From NCBI RefSeq assembly GCF_039555335.1, contig NC_092637.1:9260815-9324814 (forward strand): a DNA stretch of 64,000 bases. Direction: 5' to 3'. The notes under the pieces are model-generated. The model searched no databases, was not told the origin of the DNA, and was given only the letters and a program-made list of their open reading frames with translations. Below are positions 36,426 through 48,059 of the stretch, piece after piece. The first letter of the stretch is position 1. Every line of letters starts with the position of its first letter. Origin of the DNA: Amphiura filiformis (taxonomy: Eukaryota > Echinodermata > Ophiuroidea > Amphilepidida > Amphiuridae). The translations under genes were made by a program, and so were the position numbers.

Positions 36426-36749
36426 TTAATTTTTGTTCAACATTATCTCGACATTATCTCATCCCCGTAAAAATATTGCAAGCTTCCGAAGGTCGCTGAT
36501 CTTATGGTTTTGGTAACTCCCTTCACCAGGAACACATGTTATGATTTTGTGTATAGTTAGTGCGTGCAATGGCGACATTCACTCGCATAATGGGGGGGGG
36601 GGAGTAATGCTAGTAAGCATGACATTTAGCAATCAACCGCGACAGATTCCGCAATATGGTACCCAACATTGCTTTGTCTTATTTTTGCAACGGAATACGA
36701 GAATGAGCAAATACCGACTGCGTGATGTTTAATTTAGCTCAAATTTATG
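36426..36749. other. No gene recognised
   Basis: Contains a G-run at 36591-36602 only. Confidence 0.35.
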
Positions 36750-37802
36750 TATATGGTCGTGTGTCTTGAGCTCGCCACCAAAAAAAGGTGGCGACGTTAC
36801 ATTTTGCCAAAGTCGACTCAAAATAAATGATGATATCTCTGTCAAGCAAGAAGGTATTGTCATGCTTGTGGTCTCATTTAATTGCTAAATAAAATGCACT
36901 TTCAACCCTGTAAAAAGAAATACTTGAACCTTTTTTTTACTTTCTCTGTGCTTCATAGAATTCAGATTGGGCAGGGTGGTGGGGATGTGGTGGTGGGGAT
37001 GTGGTACACACAAACTCTATGGGATTGGTATTTTTAGTGCGTAATCTGCTTCTGTAAAGGCTGTAAATTGGATTTGGACTCTATTTAGCATCTAAAACAC
37101 TCATGCCCTTACAGCTAAACAATTCTACTAATTGTTTTTAATAATTTATGATTGGTTTAGTCTAGAAAATACAAATTTTTCCATACAAAACTACCCGTTG
37201 TCATATTAAACACTGTAGTAAGTAATGCAGATGTCTTCAAAATCTAAAAGTTAATGTAAAATTTTAATTACTTATCCTATCATAGTCAAAGTATAGATTT
37301 TCTGAAGGGAAATTTGACGAGGAATCTAAATATGGACATATTTTTTCTGTATTGGTTAGGGGGAAAATGTTTAGGTTCAAAATATGTTGAATTGTAAAAA
37401 AATCTAACATACTTTGGGACACCCTATATTCCTAGATTACCAAACAGCTGTGATTTTGGTTTCTTCCAAAGTCAGTTGGCTCTTCATATCCTCTAATCAA
37501 ATGAATGTTGTTTACTTCCAGTTTATTACTCTAAGTTGGTAATAAGCAATGCATTGAGTGACCCATTTTTTATCAACATCTTTTTTTTCCACCCTGTATA
37601 ACTTGCAGGTCACCCTGTATAATGAGTTGAAATGTATATATTTGAATTGCATATGCCTTCAGCTTTCCAAAAATGTATACTTTTGCTAGTTTAGGGTTGC
37701 TGATTGTCGAGATAATCTAATTAGAAACCTGGTTGGTGTAAAAATTCACAATATTTGTCATGTAACGCTAAGGGTGGCGAGTTCAGGACACACGGCCATA
37801 TA
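36750..37802. mobile_element. 1.05-kb foldback element
   Basis: TATATGGTCGTGTGTCTTGA then GCTCGCCACC at the left mirrors GGTGGCGAGTTCAGGACACA then CGGCCATATA at the right. The AT-rich interior includes ACCCTGTATAA repeats near 37595-37625. Confidence 0.8.
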
Positions 37803-37834
37803 GCACTTTTTTAGCGATGCATTTTGGATACCAT

Positions 37835-38520
37835 CGAATTCGACCGCTGAATGTATGAGGTTAATTTGGTCAGAAACCCACATCATACACATGTCAACAT
37901 TTGGGGGGGGGGGATGATTGTATGGACCATCCCCCTGGCAAAATATAGGTGAAGGGATTTATCCCCAATAATTGGGGCGATTTGTCCCCGGATCTACGCC
38001 TATGATATTGGGCCCAAGCCTTGAAATCCCGGGCTTGAAATAAGGATTTCGGAACCAGGAGCAATTGTACTATAATTTAACAATAAATTGCTCCTGGTCT
38101 ATGTCTTTGTGTGTAATTTTCCAACAGAAGCAGGAGCATTTTTCTTGCGCTTTTGCTCCCCTTGGCTTTATAGCCGAGATTTGATGACAATGACAGAAGT
38201 GGTAGATTCGCTACAAATACAAATATTGCATCGCAAAATGCTACGCATTTTTCTTTTTTTTTGCATAGCAAAATAACTGCTATGCAAAATTTGGAAACTG
38301 CTATACAAACATGTGTTTTGCATTGCACAAACAGCTATGCAAAAAAATTGACTGAATTAGAACCCTGCATACATTGTATTTGGCTATTTTAGCCCCAAAA
38401 GTACCATGATATTCCACTTGATCAGAGTTTTAGCTTCAATATAGCAAAAGTTCAAGCGTTTCGGGCGCAGTTTTGCCATTCACTGGTTGCCAAAATGTGC
38501 TGGATTTACTATACTTTAAG
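37835..38520. repeat. Rearranged copies of the 2.6-kb G-rich repeat
   Basis: GGATGATTGTATGGACCATC and CCCTGGCAAAATAT (inverted relative to 2.6 kb) are followed by a TGCTCCTGG...CCAGGAGCA inverted repeat around 38055-38098, TATGCAAAA-type repeats at 38200-38345, and a direct copy of the 2.7-2.84 kb part at 38428-38517. Confidence 0.6.
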
Positions 38521-39710
38521 AATTTGTTCCACCCCCACATGTCAATAGATATCTACTCCAGTAACGCCACTGTCCAATATTATCATTTCAATGTTAGTAA
38601 TAGCCTAATAGGTCATTTGAACCGCTTTAATTATATCCTTTGTTTTAGATCCAAATGTTTTGTAAAATAATTGAATTTTGTTATCTTTGCTTAAAGTGGA
38701 AGCCCCAAAGTGGAAGCCCCACTTTTCGCTCAAGTTCCCTGGGAATTAGTCAAGGTTACAAATTATCCATGTACATGTAAATTCTGTCTGTCATCAAAGT
38801 AACAGGTGTATTGACAGTACTTCTGTGGAGAACTAGCCAGACAGGGCTACCTGTTTAAAAAGTTAGCACTAAAAATGGATTTGACCCATCATGTACCAGT
38901 CACCGAGATAGTTATCATTGTTAATGATATTACTTTCAAATCTTTCAAACTTGATCTTGGTCTTGGACTGCCTGGTCTCGGTCTTGGTCTTGGCTGGTCT
39001 CGACTACAGCAGGGGTGTGTGTGGGTGCCAGTGGGTGATTTTAGATATACATGATTACTACTCTATATGATTTATTCAGCACAGCCTTATGAAAACTACC
39101 ATGGGTCTACTCAGTCTACTACAGGTTTGATTTTGTATTTAAGAACAGATTGTGATGATTTGTCTCTGGACACTTTGAAAGCACTAGCTAAAATTAAAAT
39201 CTGTTATCATAATTTCACATAAATGCGTAATAACAGTGCTTGTGTCTTCTCATTTTCTATGTGTTTGTTAACAACCTAACATCTGCACTAGAATGGTAAA
39301 TGCTATCAAGTATTCGTGGTTCAATTCCACGGCTAGTGAAAATATAAGTTGCTTTCATCACATATTAAATGAGATGAGACCAAGTTTTAGTTTAATTTCT
39401 TAAATTTAAAATGAATTATGCACTTATTAATGTAGTGTGACATCACAATTGATTGTTGCCAGGTCAACTGGTCCATGCTGTATGTGTTCGGAACCACAAT
39501 TAAAATGATCACAACAAAAAATTAATGTGTTGCCATGTGCAAACCAAGCGTGAACCAGCTTAACTAAGGCCCAAAAAACATTTTGTTTGGTTGTCCTGAA
39601 TGGATCCACCATACTTCTTGAGCCACCCAAAACATGTTTGTTTAATTGCCATTATATAGCCACCCAAAACATTTTCTTTTAATTGGCATGTATATTGCAA
39701 CATAAACTTT
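38521..39710. other. No gene recognised; GGTCTTG simple repeat
   Basis: A short run of TCTTGGTCTTGG-like units lies at about 38945-39005. Nothing else is supported. Confidence 0.4.
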
Positions 39711-39910
39711 GATCAGCTCGTAATAGGCGGGACTCATAATATTGTGGATTGATACAGAATGGGGTACATACAGCTAGGCGCAGCACCTATGCGAACTGTG
39801 TTTTGCGTGAATGCCGTGTGCATTTGTGAATTTACGCCTGCGTAAGTTGGAACTTCATTGACTCGCGCAGTAACAAACACTGAATAATTCCCGCCTATTA
39901 AGAGCTGATC
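39711..39910. mobile_element. MITE family 3, fullest copy
   Basis: GATCAGCTCGTAATAGGCGG at the left mirrors CCGCCTATTAAGAGCTGATC at the right. The interior reads GTGGATTGATACAGAATGG and TTTACGCCTGCGTAAGTTGG. Relatives lie at 19.4 kb and 50.5 kb. Confidence 0.85.
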
Positions 39911-40755
39911 ATTGTATAAATTATGCAATGTACATGTAGAATGAAAACCAAATTTTCAGGGCCCATATTCCCCATAATATCATAAGTTTCCTGCCAGTAC
40001 ATTGCATACATGTATGTAACCTAATTTTAAAGTGTTGTTTCAATCAATCAATCTTGCATTAACCAGGTAATATTTAGGTTAAAATGTACATCAGTGTCCA
40101 AATGAGGAAAATATGGAGGTTATCCGAGGACAACTAAAGCATAAATTGTGCTTGTCCTCAAAACATTTTGTTTGTCCCCAAAATGTGTCATATTTAAGAA
40201 GTAAAATATAGTGGTTGTCTAGAGGATAAGTTTATGTACATCTCAATATGGTTGTCCCCAGTGATTTTTGGACAAGAGGATAAGTCCTTATTTCAACACT
40301 GGGTTACATACATATGCAATGTTAAATTAAAAAGTAATGTTTTTTCTCACATGAATTATACTACTAAGAGTAAAGAGTAAAATATACACCAAATTATAGT
40401 TGTTAAAATTATGACAGCATCCATGCAGTCAGACCTGACTTTCTGAGAAATTGCGATTGAGTTTCTTCAGCAGTTACATGTTGGGAAGAAAAAAAAAATC
40501 TGACCAACCGATTCTTTCTTCCACAGCAGTTTGGGTACTCAAGGGCAACCAAACTATTTTTTTGGAGGGGGGCTTGAGGTGTGATGTATTCAGTATGATG
40601 GCAAATTGATGATAATTTTCTGAATTAAATTTGAAACCTTGAAAATATTAATACACAGGTTTATAATAACTTGATTAAGAAAATATATATAAAAACATAA
40701 CAAATTTTATATGTATCAAATATATAAAGATCTTGCTATTCTTTAATTTTCACAG
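39911..40755. other. 5' flank of the RAG1-like gene
   Basis: No exon was recognised. It ends in a good acceptor-like tract (ATTCTTTAATTTTCACAG) at 40755, so an upstream exon may exist. No CACAGTG-like heptamer with a nonamer partner was found here. Confidence 0.4.
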
Positions 40756-43584
40756 ATCCATGGATAGACATAAGGCTGGGTTGGAAAGGTTGTGTAGGCT
40801 TTGTGGGGTAACAATCAGGGATAATTGTTATGACATATGTGGGAAGGATTTGAAATCCAATGTTCCATTTTCCCGATCTTATTTTGAATGTTTATTCTGT
40901 TGATGTTTCTTTTCGATTCCACAGACATACACCCTTCTAGGTTTTGCAAGGGCTGTATGTGCACAATAATACACCATTCAAAATTGCCTCCAATGAAGGT
41001 AGGAATGTTACTGTGCTCAATAAGCCACAGGTTTGGGTCCCATATACCGATGAAGGGTGTTATGTCTGTGGAAGGTTTCGGAGGGGTTTGCAAGAGGGGT
41101 TAATAAAGTACATACAACGAGAAAGAGGGAAGGAGGCATGTTCAGAAATCACCAGGTTCATCGTCTACAACAGCATCAGCAGCATCATCTTCATCACATT
41201 CAACATCGTCTTCTGTTCATTTATCACCTAGAAAAGTATTCGCTGCAGCAAGAGCTACTTCACCTAAATCAAATGAAATTGCACCTCATGTCATTTTGCA
41301 AGAAATTAATGGTATTGTACATAGGGTTTCTACATGTAGTTCATCTCAATCTGTAGGGAGTAAATTTCCAAAAGCCTTGGCTGTTACCCTTGGAGTTGCA
41401 GAGTGTGTATTATTATGTAGCATGTGTGGTGGATTGTTGGATAATCCTATTGAAATGTTACCATGTCACCATACCTTTTGTAAATCATGTGTATATGAAT
41501 ATGTAAATAATGTAGGTTCAAGTTGTTATGTATGTTCTATGAATATTTCATCTGTTGTACTTCCTTCTCAGCATGTTTTGATGATGTTAGACAACCTGCA
41601 GGTGCACTGTCTCTACCAGGAGAGGGATGTGGCCACCTATTTGATCTACGTGATTTATGGTCACACATCTCCATATGTCCGTTCTCCATTGATCACGAAC
41701 ATGAAGGAGAAGGCATGGCACACTCCTTCCTCCTCGTGAGAGGTAGACCTCCAGGAAGTTTAATTGACGCTCAACAGGCTGCGCAGAATGCCAGATTGCG
41801 CACAATCAAACAAAGAATCAATGACTTGCAGGCCAAGGAGATCCACGAGAGTAATGTTAGCATATGTGTAGCACTTGCTATTAACAGTTTACTGAGCTGT
41901 AGGCCAGCGAAGCAAGGCAGATCTTATTGATCAGATATTTAAAGATAAGTATGGTACTTTGTCACCAATACAATGTGTGGCATATAGAGTTAATAATATG
42001 ATGTCATGGCATGCATACAGAGCTTCAGCCAAAGTAGTGAATCAAGCTTTTGGAAATGTGCAGGTATTCAGGTCTGAGAGGGTCATGCGTCTGGTTGAGG
42101 CCAGGCTTCTTCCAGGCTCTGCTGTGTTTTCATTTAGTCCCCCCCTTCACAGAGTTTCTACTGATGTTAGTGGGGGTGACAGTATTGATATATTGTCTGG
42201 GCTACCCGACACTCCCCTAATGGAACCTCATTGTCGAGGTAGACGTTGGAGACTGGACAAGGCATTGGCTTGTGCCCTTCAGGATTCAGAGGTTGATCTG
42301 TTTGCGGCTCTTGATATGAAAGGTCTGGACAAAACATCACCAGGTCCTTTCATGGTTGACATCAAATGGGGAGATGATGGCATGGGCGATGTGAAGCTGA
42401 AGAAGGGCACAGAAGCCAATGTTCCTGATAAAGTCATTCGATGTTCATTTGTCGTCCATGCAATCTCTGCCGAGGTTGAAGGGGAAGATGTTGTGGTATG
42501 GGAAGATGCTGGGAGTGGTTCATCCCTCAATTGCCGACCACTTCTCATTGCCAGAGGTGATGAGGGCAGCTTCCCATCCTCCAGCACCCTCCTTCAACCC
42601 ATTTTGGCAGAGATGTCAGACATTGTGGCGTCAAAGATGACATTAGAGACTTCATTTGGTCATCGGATTTTTTCTTTTAATTTTACTGGTTGTATGTTTG
42701 ACGAGAAGAGGGTTCGCCATATACAGGGTCTGGCTGGATCTGGAAGTAGATTTTTATGTACGTTGTGCGATGCCACACGGGATGTTGCAACATCGGATCC
42801 ATTTGATGAAGTTGTTACCAGAAGCTATGATAGTCATCTCTCCCGTTACCTGAACGTAAGACAAACCCAGACAATTTGTCAACAAAAGATCTGGGCGAGG
42901 TTGTGAAAGGTCAATGTGGAAAACCCTATGATGAGGCACATTTGAGCCCTACAATGGATGCACTGCATTGTCTTATTAATGTAGGTTCGAGGGTCATCAA
43001 GACTTTGTATGTATATGAATTTGCAAGGGTCTTCACCACCAAGCTTTCAGCTAAGCTGATGAAACCACACAAGACAAACTTTGATTCTGTCATCAGGAGA
43101 ACCTCCAAATATTCACCCCCTCATGCCAAATGGTAACTACGTAAGACGGCTGACGGAGCAAAAGACAGTTGACTTTATTTTAGGCCGAGTTGATAATTCT
43201 CGCCTGGAGAGTATCCGGACATTCATCTCGACCTATAATGAAATGAAGGCTGTCTACTGTTCTAACCAGCCCCTTGCTACTTGTCCAGAGCTTTGTGCCC
43301 GATATTCACAAAACGCACAGGTTTTGACGGCGCTGATTGATACTCATTTCACATATCTGAAACCCTTCAGCAACTACTTTCATAAGATGATTGCTCATGT
43401 ACCTGAATTACTCGACAGGGACAAGTCAGTTGGTAAGTTTAGTAGTTCTTCTAATGAACGGGCCAACAAAGACTCGAGGCGGTTCACACTGCGAAATTCC
43501 AGACAGACATCCCAATTTGAGATGCAGGATACACTTCGGATCCATTGGCTTTACACCAGCAGGCGGCTTCAGTCTGCTGTGTAA
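40756..43584 (+). pseudogene. RAG1L: RAG1-like recombinase (RAG1L), catalytic triad intact, about seven frameshifts
   Basis: The order follows vertebrate RAG1. N-terminal zinc region: LERLCRLCG, DIHPSRFCKGCMC, CYVCGRFRRGLQ. RING C3HC4: CSMCGGL, CHHTFCKSC, CYVC (41415-41535). Nonamer-binding-like segment: RGRPPGSLIDAQQAAQNARL. Then ADLIDQIFKDKYGTLSPIQC, VMRLVEARLLPG and the core. Catalytic acids by alignment with D600, D708 and E962: DDGMGD (codon 42376), LCDATR (42769), SNERANKD (43456). Other core landmarks: SPTMDALHC, LMPNGNYVRRL, NYFHKMIAHVPEL and HWLYTS; stop at 43582-43584. Frame changes fall near 40885, 40980, 41130, 41620, 41905, 42855 and 43100, with no nonsense codon in the correct frames. 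RAG1 cuts next to heptamer signals by nicking and hairpinning. ATG at 40760; an acceptor at 40755 allows an earlier exon. Identification is very secure; whether it is functional is not. Confidence 0.96.
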
Positions 43585-43716
43585 TATTTTTGTTTTAAAA
43601 AGGATGACTCCGGCAATCACAACATTATACCTTATATGTTAGAAAAATAATTATCAAGCACAAATCACTTATGGTTTTATTTAAAACAAACTCATATTGG
43701 CCATAAAAACACCTGG

Positions 43717-43878
43717 CTCTCAACACACGATATTCAAAATTCCTGTGCCGAAATTGTCTAGCGCAATGACGTCAGGGTTACTTGTGCTAAATTGTTGCCA
43801 GCCTTCATTGTATTACTGGGGCGTCATTGCACTAGACAATTTTGGCGCCCGGGAATTGTGAATATCACGTGTTGAGAG
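43717..43878. mobile_element. 162-bp foldback MITE downstream of RAG1L
   Basis: CTCTCAACACACGATATTCA then GAAATTGTCTAGCGCAATGA mirrors TCATTGCACTAGACAATTTT then GAATATCACGTGTTGAGAG. It lies 130 bp past the RAG1L stop. Confidence 0.85.
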
Positions 43879-43917
43879 ACGCCTATTAATTTGTTTGTAT
43901 GGTCAATATCAGTTTAG

Positions 43918-45027
43918 GGAGTGTTCATTAATACTTTGGTGGGGGGGGGGCTGATCTTCCTCAAATTTTTTGCTCAAACTTTTGGACCCCCCTCGATGGA
44001 CTGCTTAACTTTTTGATCCCCTCTTTTGACAGATAAAACTTCCCCCCCATTATCGTATAACAAACATTATACTCAATAGTGTTGTTTGCAGTGGTGTGGT
44101 ATCTGGGTCACATGTCATTGAGGGAGGAAAATGTTTAAAACATTCGGTGGGACAATTGTGCATGAAATACAAGCACAAGGAAATTTTCGTTGATACTTAA
44201 TTTAGATTGGTCCCAAATCAGGGTGTTTATCTGATTTTACAGGGATACGGTAAGTGAAATAGAGGATTTATTTGGAGGTTCATAGGCACAGCAGCATAAT
44301 TTGGATCTGTGGCTATTATGATTGTACTAATGTGTGCGAACCGCTCAAAAAATTGCCCATATTGAAGCTTGAATATTGAAGCTTCAAATATTGTTAAAAT
44401 TGGAACAAATTTATGCAAAAAGCTAAAAATAGTAAAATGGCCAAATATGAGATATATATATGTTCACGCAAATATACACAGGGAGTCAGTTTTGGCCCTG
44501 AAGACCGTGGCACTGGGCCTGTGCACACTCGGCCCTATGGTATCTACCCATGGGCCTATGTGTACAAAATAATTTAGCAATGAGAAATAGTAAACTGAAG
44601 TGTGCATGCAGTTTACGTGCAAAGAAATCAATTTATTTGCAATATTTTCTAGATTTAGTTGTATTTTGATCAGATTGGTACATAATCATGTTTGTAGCCT
44701 ACTTTGTAGAGATATAAAATTCTATGATAAAAGTGTCATTATTTCTTAGAGGAACCGCTGTTGCATGTTGCTGAACATCTTTAATGTTATATTAATTAAT
44801 AGATATGTGTACACTAAGTGCCATCATTTTTCAAACAAAAGCACTGAAAACCAAAACATGTCCATGTTAAAATTGATATAGAGGGTCTCAATGCGCGTGA
44901 AGCGTGCAAAAATTGTGTGTTTTCCTACCACCTAAAACTTTTTTGTTCCCCCTCTTTTAAGGTCAAAAACTTTTTTGGCTCCCTCCCTTTTTACCACCCC
45001 CACCAAAGTATTTCCGAACACCCCCTT
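43918..45027. mobile_element. 1.1-kb foldback with ACTTTGGTGGGGG arms
   Basis: GGGAGTGTTCATTAATACTT then TGGTGGGGG pairs with CCCCCACCAAAGTATTTCCG then AACACCCCC. Just outside, CAAATCACTTATGGTTTTAT (43661) pairs with ATAAAACCATATGTCATTTG (45034), so a larger inverted structure spans about 43.66-45.06 kb. Confidence 0.7.
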
Positions 45028-46756
45028 ATTTCAAATAAAACCATATGTCATTTGTGGTTGATAATTAATTTTCTATCATATAAGTAGGGATGTCCACTGT
45101 CAATACATTTCCTGCTATAATGGTTTCCTACTGGGTGTGTGTGTGCACTCGCCCATGTATTGTCTATGCAAACACACCCCCTTGCACTAAGTCCAAGCCC
45201 TGATAAATGGCAACAGTACTTGTGGTCCAATTTATAGCCCTAAAACGGAGTGTTTCAAGAAATTCCTTATTCCACCAGAAAACATTAACCAAACTCTTTC
45301 CTGATTGGTCATTAAATAGAGAGGACCTTCGTTTATCAAGGGATCAACTTTTTTTAAAGAAAAAATTCATGAGATGAGAACCTGTGTATCAGGTGTTGAA
45401 ACACAATTATCTCTGAATTTGGATTGATTCAGACAAGCTAACTTACATACTCATAAAATGTAACTATTTTTGAAGACAAAATGTGCAGGATGTTAAGAAA
45501 TTAAAGAATAAGCCTACCAAAACCCATCTCCAATTATGCACTTCTGACTACTATGTCCATTTCATATGCTATATCCATCATGGCTTCCATGCAGTGTATT
45601 GCTCAATGTAGTAAAGATAACCTTTGAGTTGGAGCAAAATTCTCAAAATTTGTAGTAATTAATGTTACCTAACTTATGCGATGATGAAATATAATCATTT
45701 TTGAAGATAAAATGTGCTGACCTTAAAAGATTGAACAATGTTTAAGACTACCGCTATTCATTTGAAATAATGCACTTATTGTTCATCTCCTCTATGGAGA
45801 TATTTTCCATGGCAGCCATCTAAAGATCATGCTTGAGGTTCCACCAAACAAACCATGGGTTTTGAGGTCTTATATTTTTGTTGTATGTCAACAAAATCGC
45901 TTAAATTTTCATGATGATCTTATTTCATGTTGTTATAAGCAAATGTAATGTTCCAGAAAATGCTATTTAACAAATACATTAAAAACAATACCTTAAAATT
46001 GCACTTTTTAACAAGTTCTAGCAGCCCTATAATAAAACTGGAATGAAATGTCCGATTAGGATTATTTAAACGCCAAAATGTTTCTTTCACCAATTTCCAG
46101 CCAATAAGTTCTGAATAAATTTAAAAGTACTTCAATTTTGAGTGGACATGCCTAATATAAGGCATGATGTTGTGATTGCCGGAGACATCCTTTAAGATGA
46201 GTATCCATATGGAGGAGTGAGCTGATTCTGATATCTATAAACAGCTTTATGGTGATCTTGATGGAATGGTGCATTATTACTGATGATCTGGAATCATATT
46301 CTGCTTTGTCCAATGAATCGTACCTCAATCTTAATCCTGTAGTTAGCACTAACTCGCAATAAAAGTAAAATTGCACTATTTGGCCAAATTTTTGACATGG
46401 GCCACTGGCCAAAAACATGAATTTTTAGGCTGTTTTCACATGCTGTGACAATCAAACCTAAAGACTCATACAAAGTGTAATCGATTTGTGGATTGTAAAT
46501 TTTAAAAGTAGAACAAAGTCTAATATCTATTTGTGGATTTTAAACATTTTATTTTCTTTTATAACCATTCATTAAAGTTATTCTAAGAAGTTAAAATTAG
46601 ATGAAAATCTTGCCAAATGCCTAGTGTCAAATATGACTAATGTAAGAAAACATACAAAAATGCATGGTTTGGCCTTAGGTTTACAAAAATGTTTGTTTAG
46701 CGTAACATTAAAAGAAATTAGGGGATTATATATTTTTTTTTTTTTTTTTTGGACAC

Positions 46757-47095
46757 ACGCTTTTTAAGCTGTTGCGATGGTTAGGGCGCGAGCTTCATGA
46801 TCGGAAGGTTGCGGGTTCGAGCCCCACTACGGCCAGTGTGTTGCGTCTTTGAGCAAGATAGCTTAATTCCCAATTGCTTCACTCCACCCAGGTGTAAAAT
46901 GGGGAGCTGTTGGGGTAATCACAATCTAAGTCGCTGAGAGTACCTGCGCATCAGTTGCGGACTTGGTGAAGCGGAAATGATTCTGATATATCCTAATGGC
47001 AGCGGAATAATTGTTGAAGTGTGCTGATAATTAGGCCATGCCTAGCTGAAGCGCACGTTAAATCAAACAACATTTATTTATTTTTTTTATTTTTT
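46757..47095 (+). mobile_element. tRNA-derived SINE
   Basis: The Pol III A box (GATGGTTAGGGCGCGAG, about 46779) and B box (GGGTTCGAGCCCC, about 46812) are followed by a SINE body: TCTTTGAGCAAGATAGCTTA, CAATTGCTTCACTCCACCCA, GGTGTAAAATGGGGAGC, TGGCAGCGGAATAATTG. It ends in a TTTATTTA-type tail at about 47070-47095. The CCACCCAGGTGTAAAATGGG body is of the kind seen in echinoderm and hemichordate SINEs (from memory). A long T-run precedes it. Confidence 0.82.
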
Positions 47096-47302
47096 AAAGG
47101 CCATGGAACTTTTTTTTCTTGTTTATAAATTGTTTAATAATTTTCTTTTCTTTTTGTTTTTGCAAAAAAGAAGAAAAGAGAGAAAAAGTCTGGTATCGGG
47201 CCAGTCGGGTTACACCAATCAAATTATTTTTAGGCCTTATTTCAAGAAAGTGATCAAATATTAAAATTGTGCTTTTATTGCTAGTTAGTGTTTATTAAAA
47301 GA

Positions 47303-47968
47303 TTAAGGGATCTAAAATGAGCGTTTATTGCGTTTCAACAGTATTTTTTGTGGGACATGAGAGCACCTCGGACCTATCGAATTGCATTCTGAATACGAAG
47401 CATGTCTTTCTGATATCAAATAATTTTCATTTTTGAAAATCACAATATAATTCAAATTTTATGACAAATTATAAAAAATTGATATTTTCAAATGTTTGAT
47501 ATATAACAGTCCTCGAAAGTAAATTATATAAATCTAATGATATATTCTTAAAGTGTATGTAGCAGGGAGGAAAAGTCGACGGTCAATTGAAAATTTTGAC
47601 CTTTCATATTGAAGATATGGATTTTTTCCCAAAAAGACCTAATTTTTTTTTTTGTGTTTTTGGAAAGAAATCCATATTTTTAATACGAAAGGTCAAATTT
47701 TCAATTGATCGTCGGCTTTTTCATCCCACCTACATACACTTTAAGTATAAATCATCAGATTTATAAAGTTTACTTCAAGTACTGTTAAATATCAAAAATA
47801 TCAATTTGATTTGCCATAAAATGTGTATTAAATTGCGAATTTCAAAAAATCCAAATTATTTGATATCAGAATGACATTCTTCGTATTCAGAATGCAATTC
47901 GATATGTCTGATGTGCTCTGATGTCCCTAAATAAATACTGTCCAAACGTTCATACCCCAGCCCTTAAG
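47303..47968. mobile_element. Large foldback MITE family 1, complete uninterrupted copy
   Basis: AAGGGATCTAAAATGAGCG then GAGCACCTCGGACCTATCGA mirrors TCGATATGTCTGATGTGCTC then ACTGTCCAAACGTTCATACC and CCCTT. The centre has AATTTTGACCTTTCATATTG / AATACGAAAGGTCAAATTTT. This is the cleanest reference for the family in the window. Confidence 0.9.
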
Positions 47969-48059
47969 ATTGCACAATATTTCATTTTGCATAAAAGATA
48001 TTGAAATTTAGTGCTGTATTTTTCAAAGAACTTGGTTTGGGAGTAGTTAGCAGAATGGT

